A stretch of 64,000 nucleotides of DNA from the IMG/VR virus record IMGVR_UViG_3300037845_000036, positions 33,059-97,058 of that record. The stretch is one strand, 5' to 3'. Below, in pieces: positions 1 through 7,429 of the stretch. Source of the stretch: a virus. The notes under the pieces are model-generated. The model saw only the letters and a program-made list of their open reading frames with translations, was not told where the DNA came from and ran no database searches. A program made the position numbers and the translations under genes. Within the stretch, counting starts at the first letter, position 1, and each line of letters opens with the position of its first letter.

Positions 1-241
1 TAACGGTTGCTCCGCCCATAGCCAAATATTGTGTTCTTTCCAAACGCGCAAAGCGATTGATATTTTCTGAGTGGCGCCCTTCGCTAATCGTCTCATGCTG
101 ATCTAATTTTCGATCTAGCCCATCATTCACCTTTTCCTGAACGCGAACATGATCCTCAAGCCTGCGCCCGAGTTCAGCGGTGCTGATGTCATCGTGCCGG
201 CGACCGCGATCCTCACCACCTTCTCTTCTCCACCACCCCAT
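1..241 (-). CDS. Partial phage protein, hydrophilic N-terminal part
   Basis: An open frame starts at an ATG (239-241), 9 bases after the stop of the gene at 250-933, and runs off the left edge after about 80 codons. The visible part begins MGWWRREGGED, is rich in charged residues and looks like a short amphipathic or coiled segment. It ends in MGGATV at the edge, where a membrane segment might follow. Small phage proteins with a coiled region and C-terminal membrane helix (XhlA-like) have this look, but the part that would decide is outside the window. The spacing suggests the same transcript as the lysis-end genes. Confidence 0.5.
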   Translation of the reverse strand, partial: MGWWRREGGEDRGRRHDDISTAELGRRLEDHVRVQEKVNDGLDRKLDQHETISEGRHSENINRFARLERTQYLAMGGATV

Positions 242-249
242 TGTGGCCC

Positions 250-933
250 CTACGGAGTAAACTTTGGCGCACGGTGCCGAGCGCTGTATCGAGTCGCCCG
301 ATATGAAAGAGGACCGCCTAAGTACATCGCCGTCACCTGAGTCCATGCGCCGCCTTCGTACAGGCTTTGATAGCCACCGGGTAACAACGTCGGACAGGGA
401 CCAGCAAGCTTCTTCTGATAATCCCATGGACCGGGGCCGACAGAGAAATACGCCGGCAGTACAAAATCAGATATCTTGATCCCGTTCACGTCGATCGCCA
501 GCGCATCGTCTTCAACTGGGTCTGCCAACTCAGCTAACGCTACGCGACCGTCTCCCAGAGTGACAGTCTTGTTGATCGTTGGATTTCCGCGAAGCTCGAA
601 TGATTCGTGGCTAACATCGACGGTCCACGAAATCCCGTAACGTATACAGTCTCCAACGAAACACCGACCGAAAATCACTCCAGACTGATCGTCATGAAAC
701 CCGCCGACAGATGGATCGGCGCTACTGTTGTTAAGAAAAATTGGCCACCGTGGGTCGCCTGCCGCCGGCATTTGCCCGAATGGCATAAACGAATAGGTGC
801 AGGGATCAAATCCCCACGCTGGGCGCAATAGCGCATCGTCAGCGACTTGGAGTGCTGCCACAACGGTTGCGGCCTCCGCGTCGCGGAGCACCTTGCTTGC
901 GTTGACGATTACGATAGCCGTCATCACCTTCAT
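250..933 (-). CDS. Conserved phage protein with HExxE-like motif
   Basis: A 227-residue protein with an isoleucine/valine-rich start and the motif SHESFEL near the middle. In the family I recall, the same place reads SHE-hydrophobic-x-E and is preceded by a YHD/FHDD-type segment. Here FHDDQSG comes first, and EDDALAIDVNGIKISDFVLPAYF follows in pieces (acidic patch, NGI, SDFV, P-aromatic). The His-Glu-Glu arrangement resembles a metal-binding protease helix, but catalysis is inference. Its ATG lies inside the stop of the tiny membrane gene upstream (ATGA overlap), so translation is probably coupled. No signal peptide is evident. Confidence 0.7.
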   Translation of the reverse strand: MKVMTAIVIVNASKVLRDAEAATVVAALQVADDALLRPAWGFDPCTYSFMPFGQMPAAGDPRWPIFLNNSSADPSVGGFHDDQSGVIFGRCFVGDCIRYGISWTVDVSHESFELRGNPTINKTVTLGDGRVALAELADPVEDDALAIDVNGIKISDFVLPAYFSVGPGPWDYQKKLAGPCPTLLPGGYQSLYEGGAWTQVTAMYLGGPLSYRATRYSARHRAPKFTP

Positions 934-1085
934 CCACGAAACAAGAGAACTATCAAAACTATCAGGAGGATGAGGCCAATCCCGCCGCCGCCATAGCCAT
1001 AGTGCGCTGGGAAATAACCGCCATATGCCCCTCCAAACCCGCCACAGACGAGGAGCAGAACAACGATTAAGAGAAGTAAACCCAT
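930..1085 (-). CDS. Small two-helix membrane protein (51 aa)
   Basis: This ATG-started 51-codon gene begins MGLLLLIVVLLLV and ends LILLIVLIVLLFRG. The two hydrophobic segments (about residues 2-14 and 37-49) are joined by a Gly/Tyr-rich linker. Small phage proteins starting MGLLLL with a GGYGY-type linker are common next to lysis genes, though their role is not known to me. Its TGA overlaps the ATG of the next gene. It could take part in lysis (holin- or pinholin-like), but that is inference from position and membrane topology only. Confidence 0.65.
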   Translation of the reverse strand: MGLLLLIVVLLLVCGGFGGAYGGYFPAHYGYGGGGIGLILLIVLIVLLFRG

Positions 1086-1096
1086 GATATCACCCG

Positions 1097-1266
1097 CTAC
1101 AAATGAATGGGAAACACTACGAGACCAATGATCATTGTCAGGATGACTAGCAGGATATCGCCTCCCGCATTAACCCACACGGCCCCGTAAATGGATAATT
1201 GCGACGGACACCGAAGAAGGCCCAGATAATCCAGCAAACCCAATAGACGACGGAGATCGGTGTCAT
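1097..1266 (-). pseudogene. Small membrane protein split by a -1 frameshift
   Basis: The ATG at 1264-1266 opens a frame beginning MTPISVVYWVCWIIWAFF that stops at 1147 after 39 residues. A second frame, offset by -1, continues with AVWVNAGGDILLVILTM and ends at 1097. The two halves together match a familiar small phage membrane protein: MTP start, a Trp-rich helix, then GGN/D-ILL and a second helix. The frames meet around an ACGGGG run near 1175. This may be a real mutation, an assembly error in the G run or a programmed -1 shift; the sequence alone cannot tell. Confidence 0.6.
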
Positions 1267-1279
1267 CACGTCTCTCCTT

Positions 1280-1732
1280 TTACGCTGCCGGGGTCACGAC
1301 AACAGTAGGCGGAAGGGGCGGTGGTACAACAGGTACAGCGGGCGAAGGGGTAGGCGCAGTAACCTCCACCTTGTGCGCGCCAGGGGGTAATGGCAAAACG
1401 CCCGTGGTTTGTTTCTCGTCTGTTGGTGCCGGCACAGTGATGATGTTCGGTCCAGAGGCAACTGGCTGAGGCGACGGGACATTCCAAGCTGCGGGTGCCG
1501 TAAAGCCGAGTTTACCGGACGCACCTGGGAATAACCAATGCGCAAGACCCGTGAGGATCGCGCCCATTAGCAGGATTAGCGCCTGTTGATATTGTGGATC
1601 AGAAAAGATCTGTACGCCAAATGCCTTATTTAAGGCAAGACTAATCATCGTAGCGAGGCCGCCAAGCACTTCCGGTGAAGTGAATATGCTTGTCGTGAAT
1701 GCGACTTGGGCTGGCTTATCAGGCGGGTTCAT
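1280..1732 (-). CDS. Holin-like membrane protein with Pro-rich tail
   Basis: A 150-residue protein whose middle part (about residues 25-70) holds two apolar stretches, the clearest being ALILLMGAILTGLAHWLF. After about residue 75 it becomes a long Pro/Val/Thr-rich tail. Its start codon overlaps the end of the endolysin gene (1729-1732), the usual place of a lysis partner. I infer a holin or lysis-associated membrane protein from topology and context, as no family-specific motif is seen. The proline-rich tail probably lies outside the membrane. Confidence 0.55.
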   Translation of the reverse strand: MNPPDKPAQVAFTTSIFTSPEVLGGLATMISLALNKAFGVQIFSDPQYQQALILLMGAILTGLAHWLFPGASGKLGFTAPAAWNVPSPQPVASGPNIITVPAPTDEKQTTGVLPLPPGAHKVEVTAPTPSPAVPVVPPPLPPTVVVTPAA

Positions 1733-2187
1733 GCCATAGCCTCTAGTAATAGATATAGATCCATCTCTTGTTCCCGACGTTTTGTCAATCCAGCAAGCGC
1801 GACAAGTACCCCATCGACATGAGATTTATTCCAAAATAGAAATGCATCGGCGGCGCCTTGATATTTACCCGCTCTGTGAAGCCGTAACACAGTAGATCCC
1901 CGGAATGCGCCAATGCCAATATTGAAAGTTAGGCTCACCATAGCAGAAAATTGATTGTCTGTCGTAGATACGTCGCTGGTTACACCATTGACGCCCTCAC
2001 ACGCCGATGAAACATCTGCAGCTAGCAAGGCATCAGCCTGCTCTTCGGTAATCGTTGTCCCCATCGTGGCAGGAGTGTGGCCCCAACCAATAGTGGGGAT
2101 CCCTGCCGGATCAAGGTAAGCGTTTAGCTGGAGACTCTCGCCAGTTTTGATGATAGCGAGACCGGCAGCATTTATTTGTCGCATCAT
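1729..2187 (-). CDS. Endolysin, GH24 lysozyme
   Basis: This is a phage-type lysozyme (glycoside hydrolase family 24) that cuts the beta-1,4 bond between MurNAc and GlcNAc in peptidoglycan. Starting from MRQINAAGLAIIK, the catalytic pattern E-x8-D-x5-T is intact: Glu in TGES, Asp in LDPAG and Thr in PTIGWGHT, the T4/P21 triad. A later segment (NQFSAMVSLTFNIG) is the conserved helical core of the family. I chose the tandem ATG at 2182-2187 because upstream codons add residues beyond the usual GH24 start; a TTG at 2226 and an ATG at 2199 are possible alternatives. No signal-anchor (SAR) segment is seen, so export would need the holin. Confidence 0.93.
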   Translation of the reverse strand: MMRQINAAGLAIIKTGESLQLNAYLDPAGIPTIGWGHTPATMGTTITEEQADALLAADVSSACEGVNGVTSDVSTTDNQFSAMVSLTFNIGIGAFRGSTVLRLHRAGKYQGAADAFLFWNKSHVDGVLVALAGLTKRREQEMDLYLLLEAMA

Positions 2188-2203
2188 CGCGTAAAGCATC
2201 GCC

Positions 2204-2221
2204 GGGGTGCCGAAGCACCCC
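2204..2221 (-). other. Strong RNA hairpin before endolysin
   Basis: On the minus strand GGGGTGC-TTCG-GCACCCC is a perfect 7-bp stem with a stable UUCG tetraloop. It sits between the stop of the gene at 2236 and the endolysin start. No T-run follows, so it is more likely an mRNA-stabilising or start-masking hairpin that tunes endolysin translation than a full terminator. Confidence 0.6.
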
Positions 2222-2235
2222 AGCAAGCCTTCCGA

Positions 2236-2595
2236 TTACGGGCCAGGCGCGGTAGGCGCAGGCTGTTGCCCGGTAACGGCGTCCGTGCCAACGATGTCAT
2301 CGATCACGACAACCGCATAGTTGACGGTGATTACGAGTTCGGTATCGCCGGCACTGTCGGTCACGGGGATCACCATGCCCATCGTGTTGGCGCTAGGCTG
2401 CGTCAGCGCGTTGATCGTGAGCAAATTGGCGTTGATGGCAACATTGATCGCCGGACTCGGCGAAGTCGCCGTAAACGTATCGGTGGGCGGAACGGGTACC
2501 TGAGTGCTCGTCCCATCCACAACGAGACCGAGGGTCACGGTATGAACGTCGGTCGCCAAGAGATTGATGGTAAGGGTCTGCGGTGTGCCTGCCAT
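2236..2595 (-). CDS. Phage protein, beta-rich, unknown function
   Basis: Starts at MAGTPQTLTINLL, chosen because GAAAGGAAG lies just upstream; an upstream in-frame TTG extension has no such site. The 119-residue product is rich in Thr, Val and Ala, with alternating polar and apolar residues typical of beta structure, and ends in a short Pro/Ala tail. I see no catalytic motif. Position just before the endolysin hairpin suggests a virion-decorating or carbohydrate-binding role, but this is a guess. Confidence 0.6.
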   Translation of the reverse strand: MAGTPQTLTINLLATDVHTVTLGLVVDGTSTQVPVPPTDTFTATSPSPAINVAINANLLTINALTQPSANTMGMVIPVTDSAGDTELVITVNYAVVVIDDIVGTDAVTGQQPAPTAPGP

Positions 2596-2608
2596 GGTGG
2601 TCTTCCTT

Positions 2609-2809
2609 TCAGGGGGGTGGTGGTTGCGTTGTAATAACATCGCTGACAGCTACGATTTGGAATTTCTGTCTCTCAACGTCCTTGATAATCCGGTCAACCC
2701 GCAGAAATAATTTATATAGCATCCAACCAATTTCAATTTCTGCGTCGGTCGCGTTCTCCCAAGGGTCCGCGATGCCGTGCTCATCGTAAGCTTGGACAGG
2801 CGGGTTCAT
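2609..2809 (-). CDS. Small phage protein, unknown
   Basis: The 66-residue frame begins MNPPVQAYDEHGIADPWEN and ends in four prolines. The central part (AEIEIGWMLYKLFLRVDRIIKD) is an amphipathic helix. A TTG six bases upstream is an alternative start. Nothing identifies a function. It lies in the same direction as, and close to, its neighbours. Confidence 0.5.
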   Translation of the reverse strand: MNPPVQAYDEHGIADPWENATDAEIEIGWMLYKLFLRVDRIIKDVERQKFQIVAVSDVITTQPPPP

Positions 2810-2857
2810 TCTCAATGCATAACACGTTTCTTGTGTTCACGCTACCTCGGCTTATAC

Positions 2858-3415
2858 CTAGGGTAATTCCGTCCTCCGCGACAATTCTTTCGCCTGCGCG
2901 GCATCGCCGATTTCCGCCTCAACGATTTTCATTTGCGCTAGCCTATCTGCAAGGATTGCCTCAAGTTCGATTATGTGTTTTTCGGTGATGGCTACCGCAT
3001 CTAACTGCGCTGCTGTCGGTTCATGCCCCATCGCCTTAGCCATTTCGATAATGGTATTCAGCCCAACAAGGGTTATCTTGGTTTGGTCTAATTCCCCTTG
3101 GCGAGCAGCGGTCATATCGCTATTAACCAATGTATGAATCTGCTTCAACTGAGAAGCCGTATCTGCGGCATTGGTGCGCGCGACCGCCGCCACTTCATCC
3201 GTCTTGGCAATCGTAAGCTGCTGTGAACTATGCAATAATTTAGCCGCTATCGCAGCCTGTTCTGCCACGGCGTCCGCCTTGGCGGCGATGGCATCCTGCC
3301 TAGCAAAGTCTTCTACTCTTTCAGCGCGGCGTGTACGCCCCTGTAGCATAGTCAACAAAACTGGCGACGCAAAAGCAAGTCCCCCAACGATCAGCACCGC
3401 GATACCCTGATCCAT
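2858..3415 (-). CDS. Membrane-anchored coiled-coil phage protein
   Basis: A 185-residue protein with one N-terminal hydrophobic segment (IAVLIVGGLAFASPVLLTML, about residues 4-23), then a long Ala/Gln/Glu-rich helical region. The motif IHTLVNSDMTAA near the middle recurs in many phage proteins of this kind as I remember them. An anchor plus a long periplasmic coiled coil resembles an inner-membrane spanin, and the lysis genes are near, but no outer-membrane lipoprotein partner is recognised. The ATG follows the stop of the small upstream gene by 3 bases. Confidence 0.6.
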   Translation of the reverse strand: MDQGIAVLIVGGLAFASPVLLTMLQGRTRRAERVEDFARQDAIAAKADAVAEQAAIAAKLLHSSQQLTIAKTDEVAAVARTNAADTASQLKQIHTLVNSDMTAARQGELDQTKITLVGLNTIIEMAKAMGHEPTAAQLDAVAITEKHIIELEAILADRLAQMKIVEAEIGDAAQAKELSRRTELP

Positions 3416-3418
3416 GCA

Positions 3419-3577
3419 CTAAACCTTGACCATGCAATTCAGCACTATCGCTAACCCTATCGCTAAGAGGATAGCAGTCACAACTTCACTTCGCGTCACA
3501 ATCCTGTTCCATCCGCGTGACGACATTGAGTTGCGGACGAAGCGCCCGCGCTGGTCACGATCGGCATCAGTTTTCAT
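3419..3577 (-). CDS. Small single-helix membrane protein (52 aa)
   Basis: The ATG at 3575-3577 opens a 52-codon frame. The first 28 residues are polar (MKTDADRDQRGRF) and the last 24 form one hydrophobic helix (AILLAIGLAIVLNCMV). It ends 3 bases before the start of the coiled-coil membrane gene, so the pair is likely cotranslated. No clear Shine-Dalgarno site is visible. Function is unknown; the topology fits a lysis accessory. Confidence 0.5.
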   Translation of the reverse strand: MKTDADRDQRGRFVRNSMSSRGWNRIVTRSEVVTAILLAIGLAIVLNCMVKV

Positions 3578-3602
3578 GATTGACAGATTTGTAGAGCATC
3601 GC

Positions 3603-3704
3603 CTATATTCCCTGCCACCTACGGGACGTTGGCTGTGGTGGCCATCGAAGCGGGTCTAACCAGCCCGGTAGTTCTCGCGAAACCGGATGCATACGGTCTA
3701 GCAT
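3603..3704 (-). CDS. Possible 33-aa peptide
   Basis: The ATG at 3702-3704 overlaps the TGA of the preceding 50-codon frame (TGATG). The product starts MLDRMHPVSREL and is Pro/Arg/Trp-rich. Only the overlap supports it, so it may be chance. Confidence 0.25.
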   Translation of the reverse strand: MLDRMHPVSRELPGWLDPLRWPPQPTSRRWQGI

Positions 3705-3856
3705 CAGAGAATCGTCCCCATATTCGGCACTACGGGTGAGCGGACGCCTAGCGACCAATCGCCCATTCCGGGGGCAGCCAACAACCGTTGGAGCGGTGGG
3801 CTGCCTTCCGTGTTTTTGCGCATGCCTTTAATCATGCTTAACGGTTGTGCCGTCAT
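3704..3856 (-). CDS. Possible 50-aa protein overlapping upstream stop
   Basis: The start ATG overlaps the TGA of the 37-aa membrane gene (ATGA), the coupling style used throughout this late region. The product begins MTAQPLSMIKGMRK and contains no membrane segment or known motif. The overlap makes it plausible, but codon evidence is thin. Confidence 0.4.
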   Translation of the reverse strand: MTAQPLSMIKGMRKNTEGSPPLQRLLAAPGMGDWSLGVRSPVVPNMGTIL

Positions 3857-3966
3857 CCCGCAATATCCAGCACGACGCCCCATGCGAGCGCCAGCAGCGC
3901 GAGCACGAAGACGGCATCCGAGCGGATAATGCGGAAGGCGAGATCAGCGGTTGCCCGTATTGTCAT
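3853..3966 (-). CDS. Small membrane protein (37 aa) with strong RBS
   Basis: The ATG at 3964-3966 is preceded by GAGGAGAG right after the stop of the SGNH hydrolase gene, the best ribosome site in this stretch. The 37-residue product starts MTIRATADLAFRIIR and has one helix, VFVLALLALAWGVVLDIAG. It is too short for automated calls but has the clearest translation signal nearby. The role is unknown. Confidence 0.6.
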   Translation of the reverse strand: MTIRATADLAFRIIRSDAVFVLALLALAWGVVLDIAG

Positions 3967-3974
3967 TTCTCTCC

Positions 3975-4721
3975 TCATTGCGGCACATAACTCGCGATGA
4001 TCGGTTGAGCGATCGGCACCAGCAGCGATTGCCCAAGCGCTGTAGGATGGATCAGATCGGTGTTGTAATACAGCGTGTTCGTCAGGTTTGCCGGGTTTCC
4101 CATAATCGGCTGCGAAGCGAAGTCGATCACCCCGTCAATCCCGTTCGCAATCTGCCAAGCCGCGTTTGTCAGCGTCGCATTGTAGGCGAGCCGGTTCGGC
4201 TCCGTCATTGTGCCGTCGCCGCGTGGCAGCAGCGTCGTCAGAAGGATCTTGTCAAACCCGGCCGTTCGGCGCAGTTGCGCGTTTGCGGCCACAGCAGCGG
4301 CGTAGAGCGCAGGCGTCGCGTAGCTGTCGATCGCGCCATCGTTTGAGCCGATTGCGCAGATATATTCATAGACACGACGCTGCCCGCCGGGGAAACTCTT
4401 GACCGCCGCAATCGGGTCAACCCACGTCAGCGCAATGCTCGTGACGGGGTTGCTGCCCGCAGCAAGCCGCGTTCCGCTGATCGCCATGTTGCGCATAAGG
4501 ATGTTACCACTCTGATAGGTGGCAAATCCCTGCATCGTCGGTTGGCCGCAGTCGCCTACCCCGACGACATTCAATAGTTGGAAAGGCCAATCGTTATTAG
4601 AAGAATAACATCCCGTAATGCTGTCGCCTGTGATGGCGAGGACGATAAGTCCGGCGGCGTGGGCAGCGACGGTCCCGAGCAGGCAGCAACTCAGAACTAC
4701 CGCGCCGAGTAACCGCTTCAT
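3975..4721 (-). CDS. Secreted SGNH/GDSL esterase
   Basis: A 248-residue SGNH-fold hydrolase. An apparent signal peptide (residues 1-22, ending AHA) precedes block I GDSITG (Ser34 nucleophile), block III GSND (125-128, Asn127) and block V DLIHP (Asp222, His225), so the Ser-Asn-Asp-His set is complete. Such enzymes remove acetyl or acyl groups from glycans and esters; on phage particles they de-acetylate capsule or O-antigen. It follows two fibre genes with overlapping starts (TGATG), suggesting receptor-polysaccharide work. The signal peptide is odd for a virion enzyme and could mean periplasmic action in the infected host. Confidence 0.88.
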   Translation of the reverse strand: MKRLLGAVVLSCCLLGTVAAHAAGLIVLAITGDSITGCYSSNNDWPFQLLNVVGVGDCGQPTMQGFATYQSGNILMRNMAISGTRLAAGSNPVTSIALTWVDPIAAVKSFPGGQRRVYEYICAIGSNDGAIDSYATPALYAAAVAANAQLRRTAGFDKILLTTLLPRGDGTMTEPNRLAYNATLTNAAWQIANGIDGVIDFASQPIMGNPANLTNTLYYNTDLIHPTALGQSLLVPIAQPIIASYVPQ

Positions 4722-5542
4722 CAGACGGCACCAAAGGCGTGGAGCAGCGTGTGGTTGCGATTATAAATTGCCGTAATCTGCGTGCCCGTCAGGGCGCCGC
4801 CAGCAAAATACAATGCTGGGAGGAAGTTTCCCGGATCAGACACGATGTCGGTGTTTGGCACGGCAGACGACTCAACAGTGTACGCGGTGATTAATGTCCC
4901 ATTGTGATAGAGCGAATAGCCGCTTGACGACGTGCGACTAATGACCCAAAAGCCCGAGCTATCGCCCGCATTTGCGGAACTCTGCTCCGGGGATGCGTTG
5001 TTCAGGAGCGTCGGCGTCGTGTCGTTGGAATACTGCGGCCAGATTTCTACAAGGGTATCGGTGGAGTCCTTGATGAGCGGGGTATTGAACTGTGCCGTCG
5101 TCAGATTCCATGAACCAATCGAGGCTGAGTTCTTCGTATAGTTGCCGCCCGCTGTCGTCGGGTTGAAGGCACTGTCCATGCTTGGCAGATTAGGACTCGC
5201 CCCCGTCCAGCCTTGATATGCCGTGAACGCTGGTACACCGCCGGCCTCAACTTCTTGTGGGTAGAAATTGCCCGAGATCAGATTGACGGCAGATGTGCCC
5301 TCGTCAGGCGCGGCACGAACAACAAGCACGTCGAGCGACGGCCAAACACCATCCGCAACCAACCCATCAATATATGCCGCGTAGAGTGCTTGGTTGGCTG
5401 GTGACGGCAGGGTGATGAGCCGGTTGAAGAACTGCGCGACTTGCGCTGATGGCGCTCCGCCTCCACTCCGTAGCAGTATGGCGCGAGCCGGCGTCGCTGC
5501 TAAAAGCCCCAATCCAGCAATTACGGCTCGGCGGTGGATCAA
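4721..5542 (-). CDS. Putative fibre/glycan-binding protein with signal peptide
   Basis: A 273-residue protein translated from a TTG that overlaps the previous stop. Residues 1-21 (twin Arg, apolar core, ATPARA) form a signal peptide with a Tat-like RR. The remainder is beta-rich with a pattern common in LamG/concanavalin-like domains: SGNFYP, GFWVISRTSSS, SLYHNGTLI and a final helix ITAIYNRNHTLLHAF. I infer a carbohydrate-binding fibre tip placed between an S74-processed fibre and the SGNH esterase. The exact family was not proved. Confidence 0.6.
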   Translation of the reverse strand: MIHRRAVIAGLGLLAATPARAILLRSGGGAPSAQVAQFFNRLITLPSPANQALYAAYIDGLVADGVWPSLDVLVVRAAPDEGTSAVNLISGNFYPQEVEAGGVPAFTAYQGWTGASPNLPSMDSAFNPTTAGGNYTKNSASIGSWNLTTAQFNTPLIKDSTDTLVEIWPQYSNDTTPTLLNNASPEQSSANAGDSSGFWVISRTSSSGYSLYHNGTLITAYTVESSAVPNTDIVSDPGNFLPALYFAGGALTGTQITAIYNRNHTLLHAFGAV

Positions 5543-7338
5543 TGCACTCGCGCCTTCAATTCCTCAATCTCGACTTGCTGCTGCTGAACAGCGTGCCAGA
5601 GAACAGGAACCAACCCCATGTAGTCGAGCCGAACCGGGTTGCCTGCTGTATCGTCTCGCACGAGCGATCCCAACGCCGACACCTTCGCAACGTCCTCCGC
5701 CAAGAACCCAAACTGCTCCCGCTCTCCCCGGTCGCCGTGCTCGCTGTCGTAGCGGAAGTTCTTTGCTGGGATTGCCATGACCTCGGAAAGTCCGGCACTC
5801 ACATCAGCGATACCGCGCTTAAAATGCATCGATGATGTCGTCAAACAGATCCCGCCAGTCCCCGTGCCGTAGTAGAATTGTCCGGTGCTGGTCACATCAC
5901 ACACCGTTGCATCGCTCTGTCCGGTATCGGCCGCAAGAGTCGCCACGAGCGATCCGGCAAGCGTCACGAGGTTGCTGCTAATGTTCCAGGTTAGAACCGG
6001 CGTGAATGATGCGCTTCCGGCACCTCCGCTAGTATTGTATCCCAACGCCGATGTCGAGTTACCCGTTGCCCCAATGCCCATATAATATGTACCTGTCCCA
6101 CCTATTTGAATTGCCATGCTATTGTTGGAAGTAGCTATGGATAATCCCTTGGTCCCGCTGCTTATTGATAAATTACCTCCAACACTAGCATTACCGCCAA
6201 AATTAACAGTCGGCGTAAAATACCACGAATTACTTTGTGTCTTGTTATAGTCCAGCTTGTCCGCGCCGCCCACGGCAACCTCAATCTCACCAGAGGCGGG
6301 AAGAAATATTCCCGTCGTCGCATCGGTCGAGAAGCTATACGTCGGCGCCCCAACCGTCCCACTCGGCGCCGCAAGCTGCGTCGGCAGCGCCGGTGCCCCA
6401 TCCGATCGCGTGAAATTTGAAGATGAGCCGGGCACTGCCGTCCATCCAATCGTTGCAGTCGGATTGGCTCCGCTTGCGCCCGCGCTGTTCGTCCCGAAGA
6501 AATCGAGATGCACGCCATCCGCGTTGGCAACGAAGGTGCCCTGTGCGCCGGGGACAAGCGGCGAGGAAACGCCCGTAAGGGTCAGGCCAGTGTTGTTGGC
6601 CAACGTCCAGTTAGCGGCGCCGTTGTTCGCCACCGCGAGCGACATTCCGGGAGCGAAGATCGTCGAAGACGCGGCCGGGAGGGTGAGGGTGTTGCTCGAT
6701 CCGGTGAGGACGAGCGCGCCAGCCATGTCGGTGGCGGCGACTTGGTAGCTGGATGACTTTGTGTTGTCAGTAAGAATGTTATTAACTGAAGCCGACCCCG
6801 CTGACCCGCCAACAAGAAAGCTATTCCCAAACGTTTCTGTCGTTGTATTCGTAACGCTATGCGTTCCGTCAGTCACAGTGAGGGGACTACTACCCCCACC
6901 GCTACCCCCGCCAGGCCCAGCACCCAACATGGCACCAGACCCGACAGAGATAGTAAGCGTTGTCGTACTAGAGGCGGTGATCGCGGCGATGTATGTGGCG
7001 GCATTGACGGCCAACAAAAAGCAGGTAGGAGATGCAGCGGTTCCCCCCGGTATTGCAAAGTTCGCGGTTGTCGCCGTTACTGTACTTCCACCGAATGCTA
7101 CATATGCAGCATTTGCACCAGTATTGCACACCCACGCTGATGGGGGTGCCTGATTAACAACTCCTACCCATCCCAATGAGACATTACTTGACGTGTTGGA
7201 GACTGACAGGGACGCGCTACTAACCTGTGTCCAACCGGCTGGGTAAGTCGTTACATTTTGATTAGGAGCGGCGCGCGGCGATGCTGATCCCCAGAACAAG
7301 GCTAGGGATACAGCCAAAAAAACGAACAGCCGAGACAT
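5539..7338 (-). CDS. Tail fibre with C-terminal S74 self-cleaving chaperone
   Basis: A 599-residue fibre. The N terminus is a signal peptide-like segment (residues 1-24), followed by a long Ser/Thr/Ala/Gly beta-rich shaft. From about residue 502 it has the intramolecular chaperone of peptidase family S74: SSMHFKRGI (catalytic Ser, with Lys a few residues on), QFGFLAEDV and a final coiled helix (VEIEELKARV). In known members this domain trimerises the fibre and then cuts itself off. GAGGGAAGA precedes the ATG. The signal peptide is unexpected for a cytoplasmically assembled fibre. Confidence 0.85.
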   Translation of the reverse strand: MSRLFVFLAVSLALFWGSASPRAAPNQNVTTYPAGWTQVSSASLSVSNTSSNVSLGWVGVVNQAPPSAWVCNTGANAAYVAFGGSTVTATTANFAIPGGTAASPTCFLLAVNAATYIAAITASSTTTLTISVGSGAMLGAGPGGGSGGGSSPLTVTDGTHSVTNTTTETFGNSFLVGGSAGSASVNNILTDNTKSSSYQVAATDMAGALVLTGSSNTLTLPAASSTIFAPGMSLAVANNGAANWTLANNTGLTLTGVSSPLVPGAQGTFVANADGVHLDFFGTNSAGASGANPTATIGWTAVPGSSSNFTRSDGAPALPTQLAAPSGTVGAPTYSFSTDATTGIFLPASGEIEVAVGGADKLDYNKTQSNSWYFTPTVNFGGNASVGGNLSISSGTKGLSIATSNNSMAIQIGGTGTYYMGIGATGNSTSALGYNTSGGAGSASFTPVLTWNISSNLVTLAGSLVATLAADTGQSDATVCDVTSTGQFYYGTGTGGICLTTSSMHFKRGIADVSAGLSEVMAIPAKNFRYDSEHGDRGEREQFGFLAEDVAKVSALGSLVRDDTAGNPVRLDYMGLVPVLWHAVQQQQVEIEELKARVH

Positions 7339-7429
7339 TCTTCCCTCGCGCCCGTTCGTCGCTGTCCGTTGCGGCGATCTCGGGTGTCAATCCCTGACGA
7401 GGGACTGGTATTCTATAACAAATTCACAT

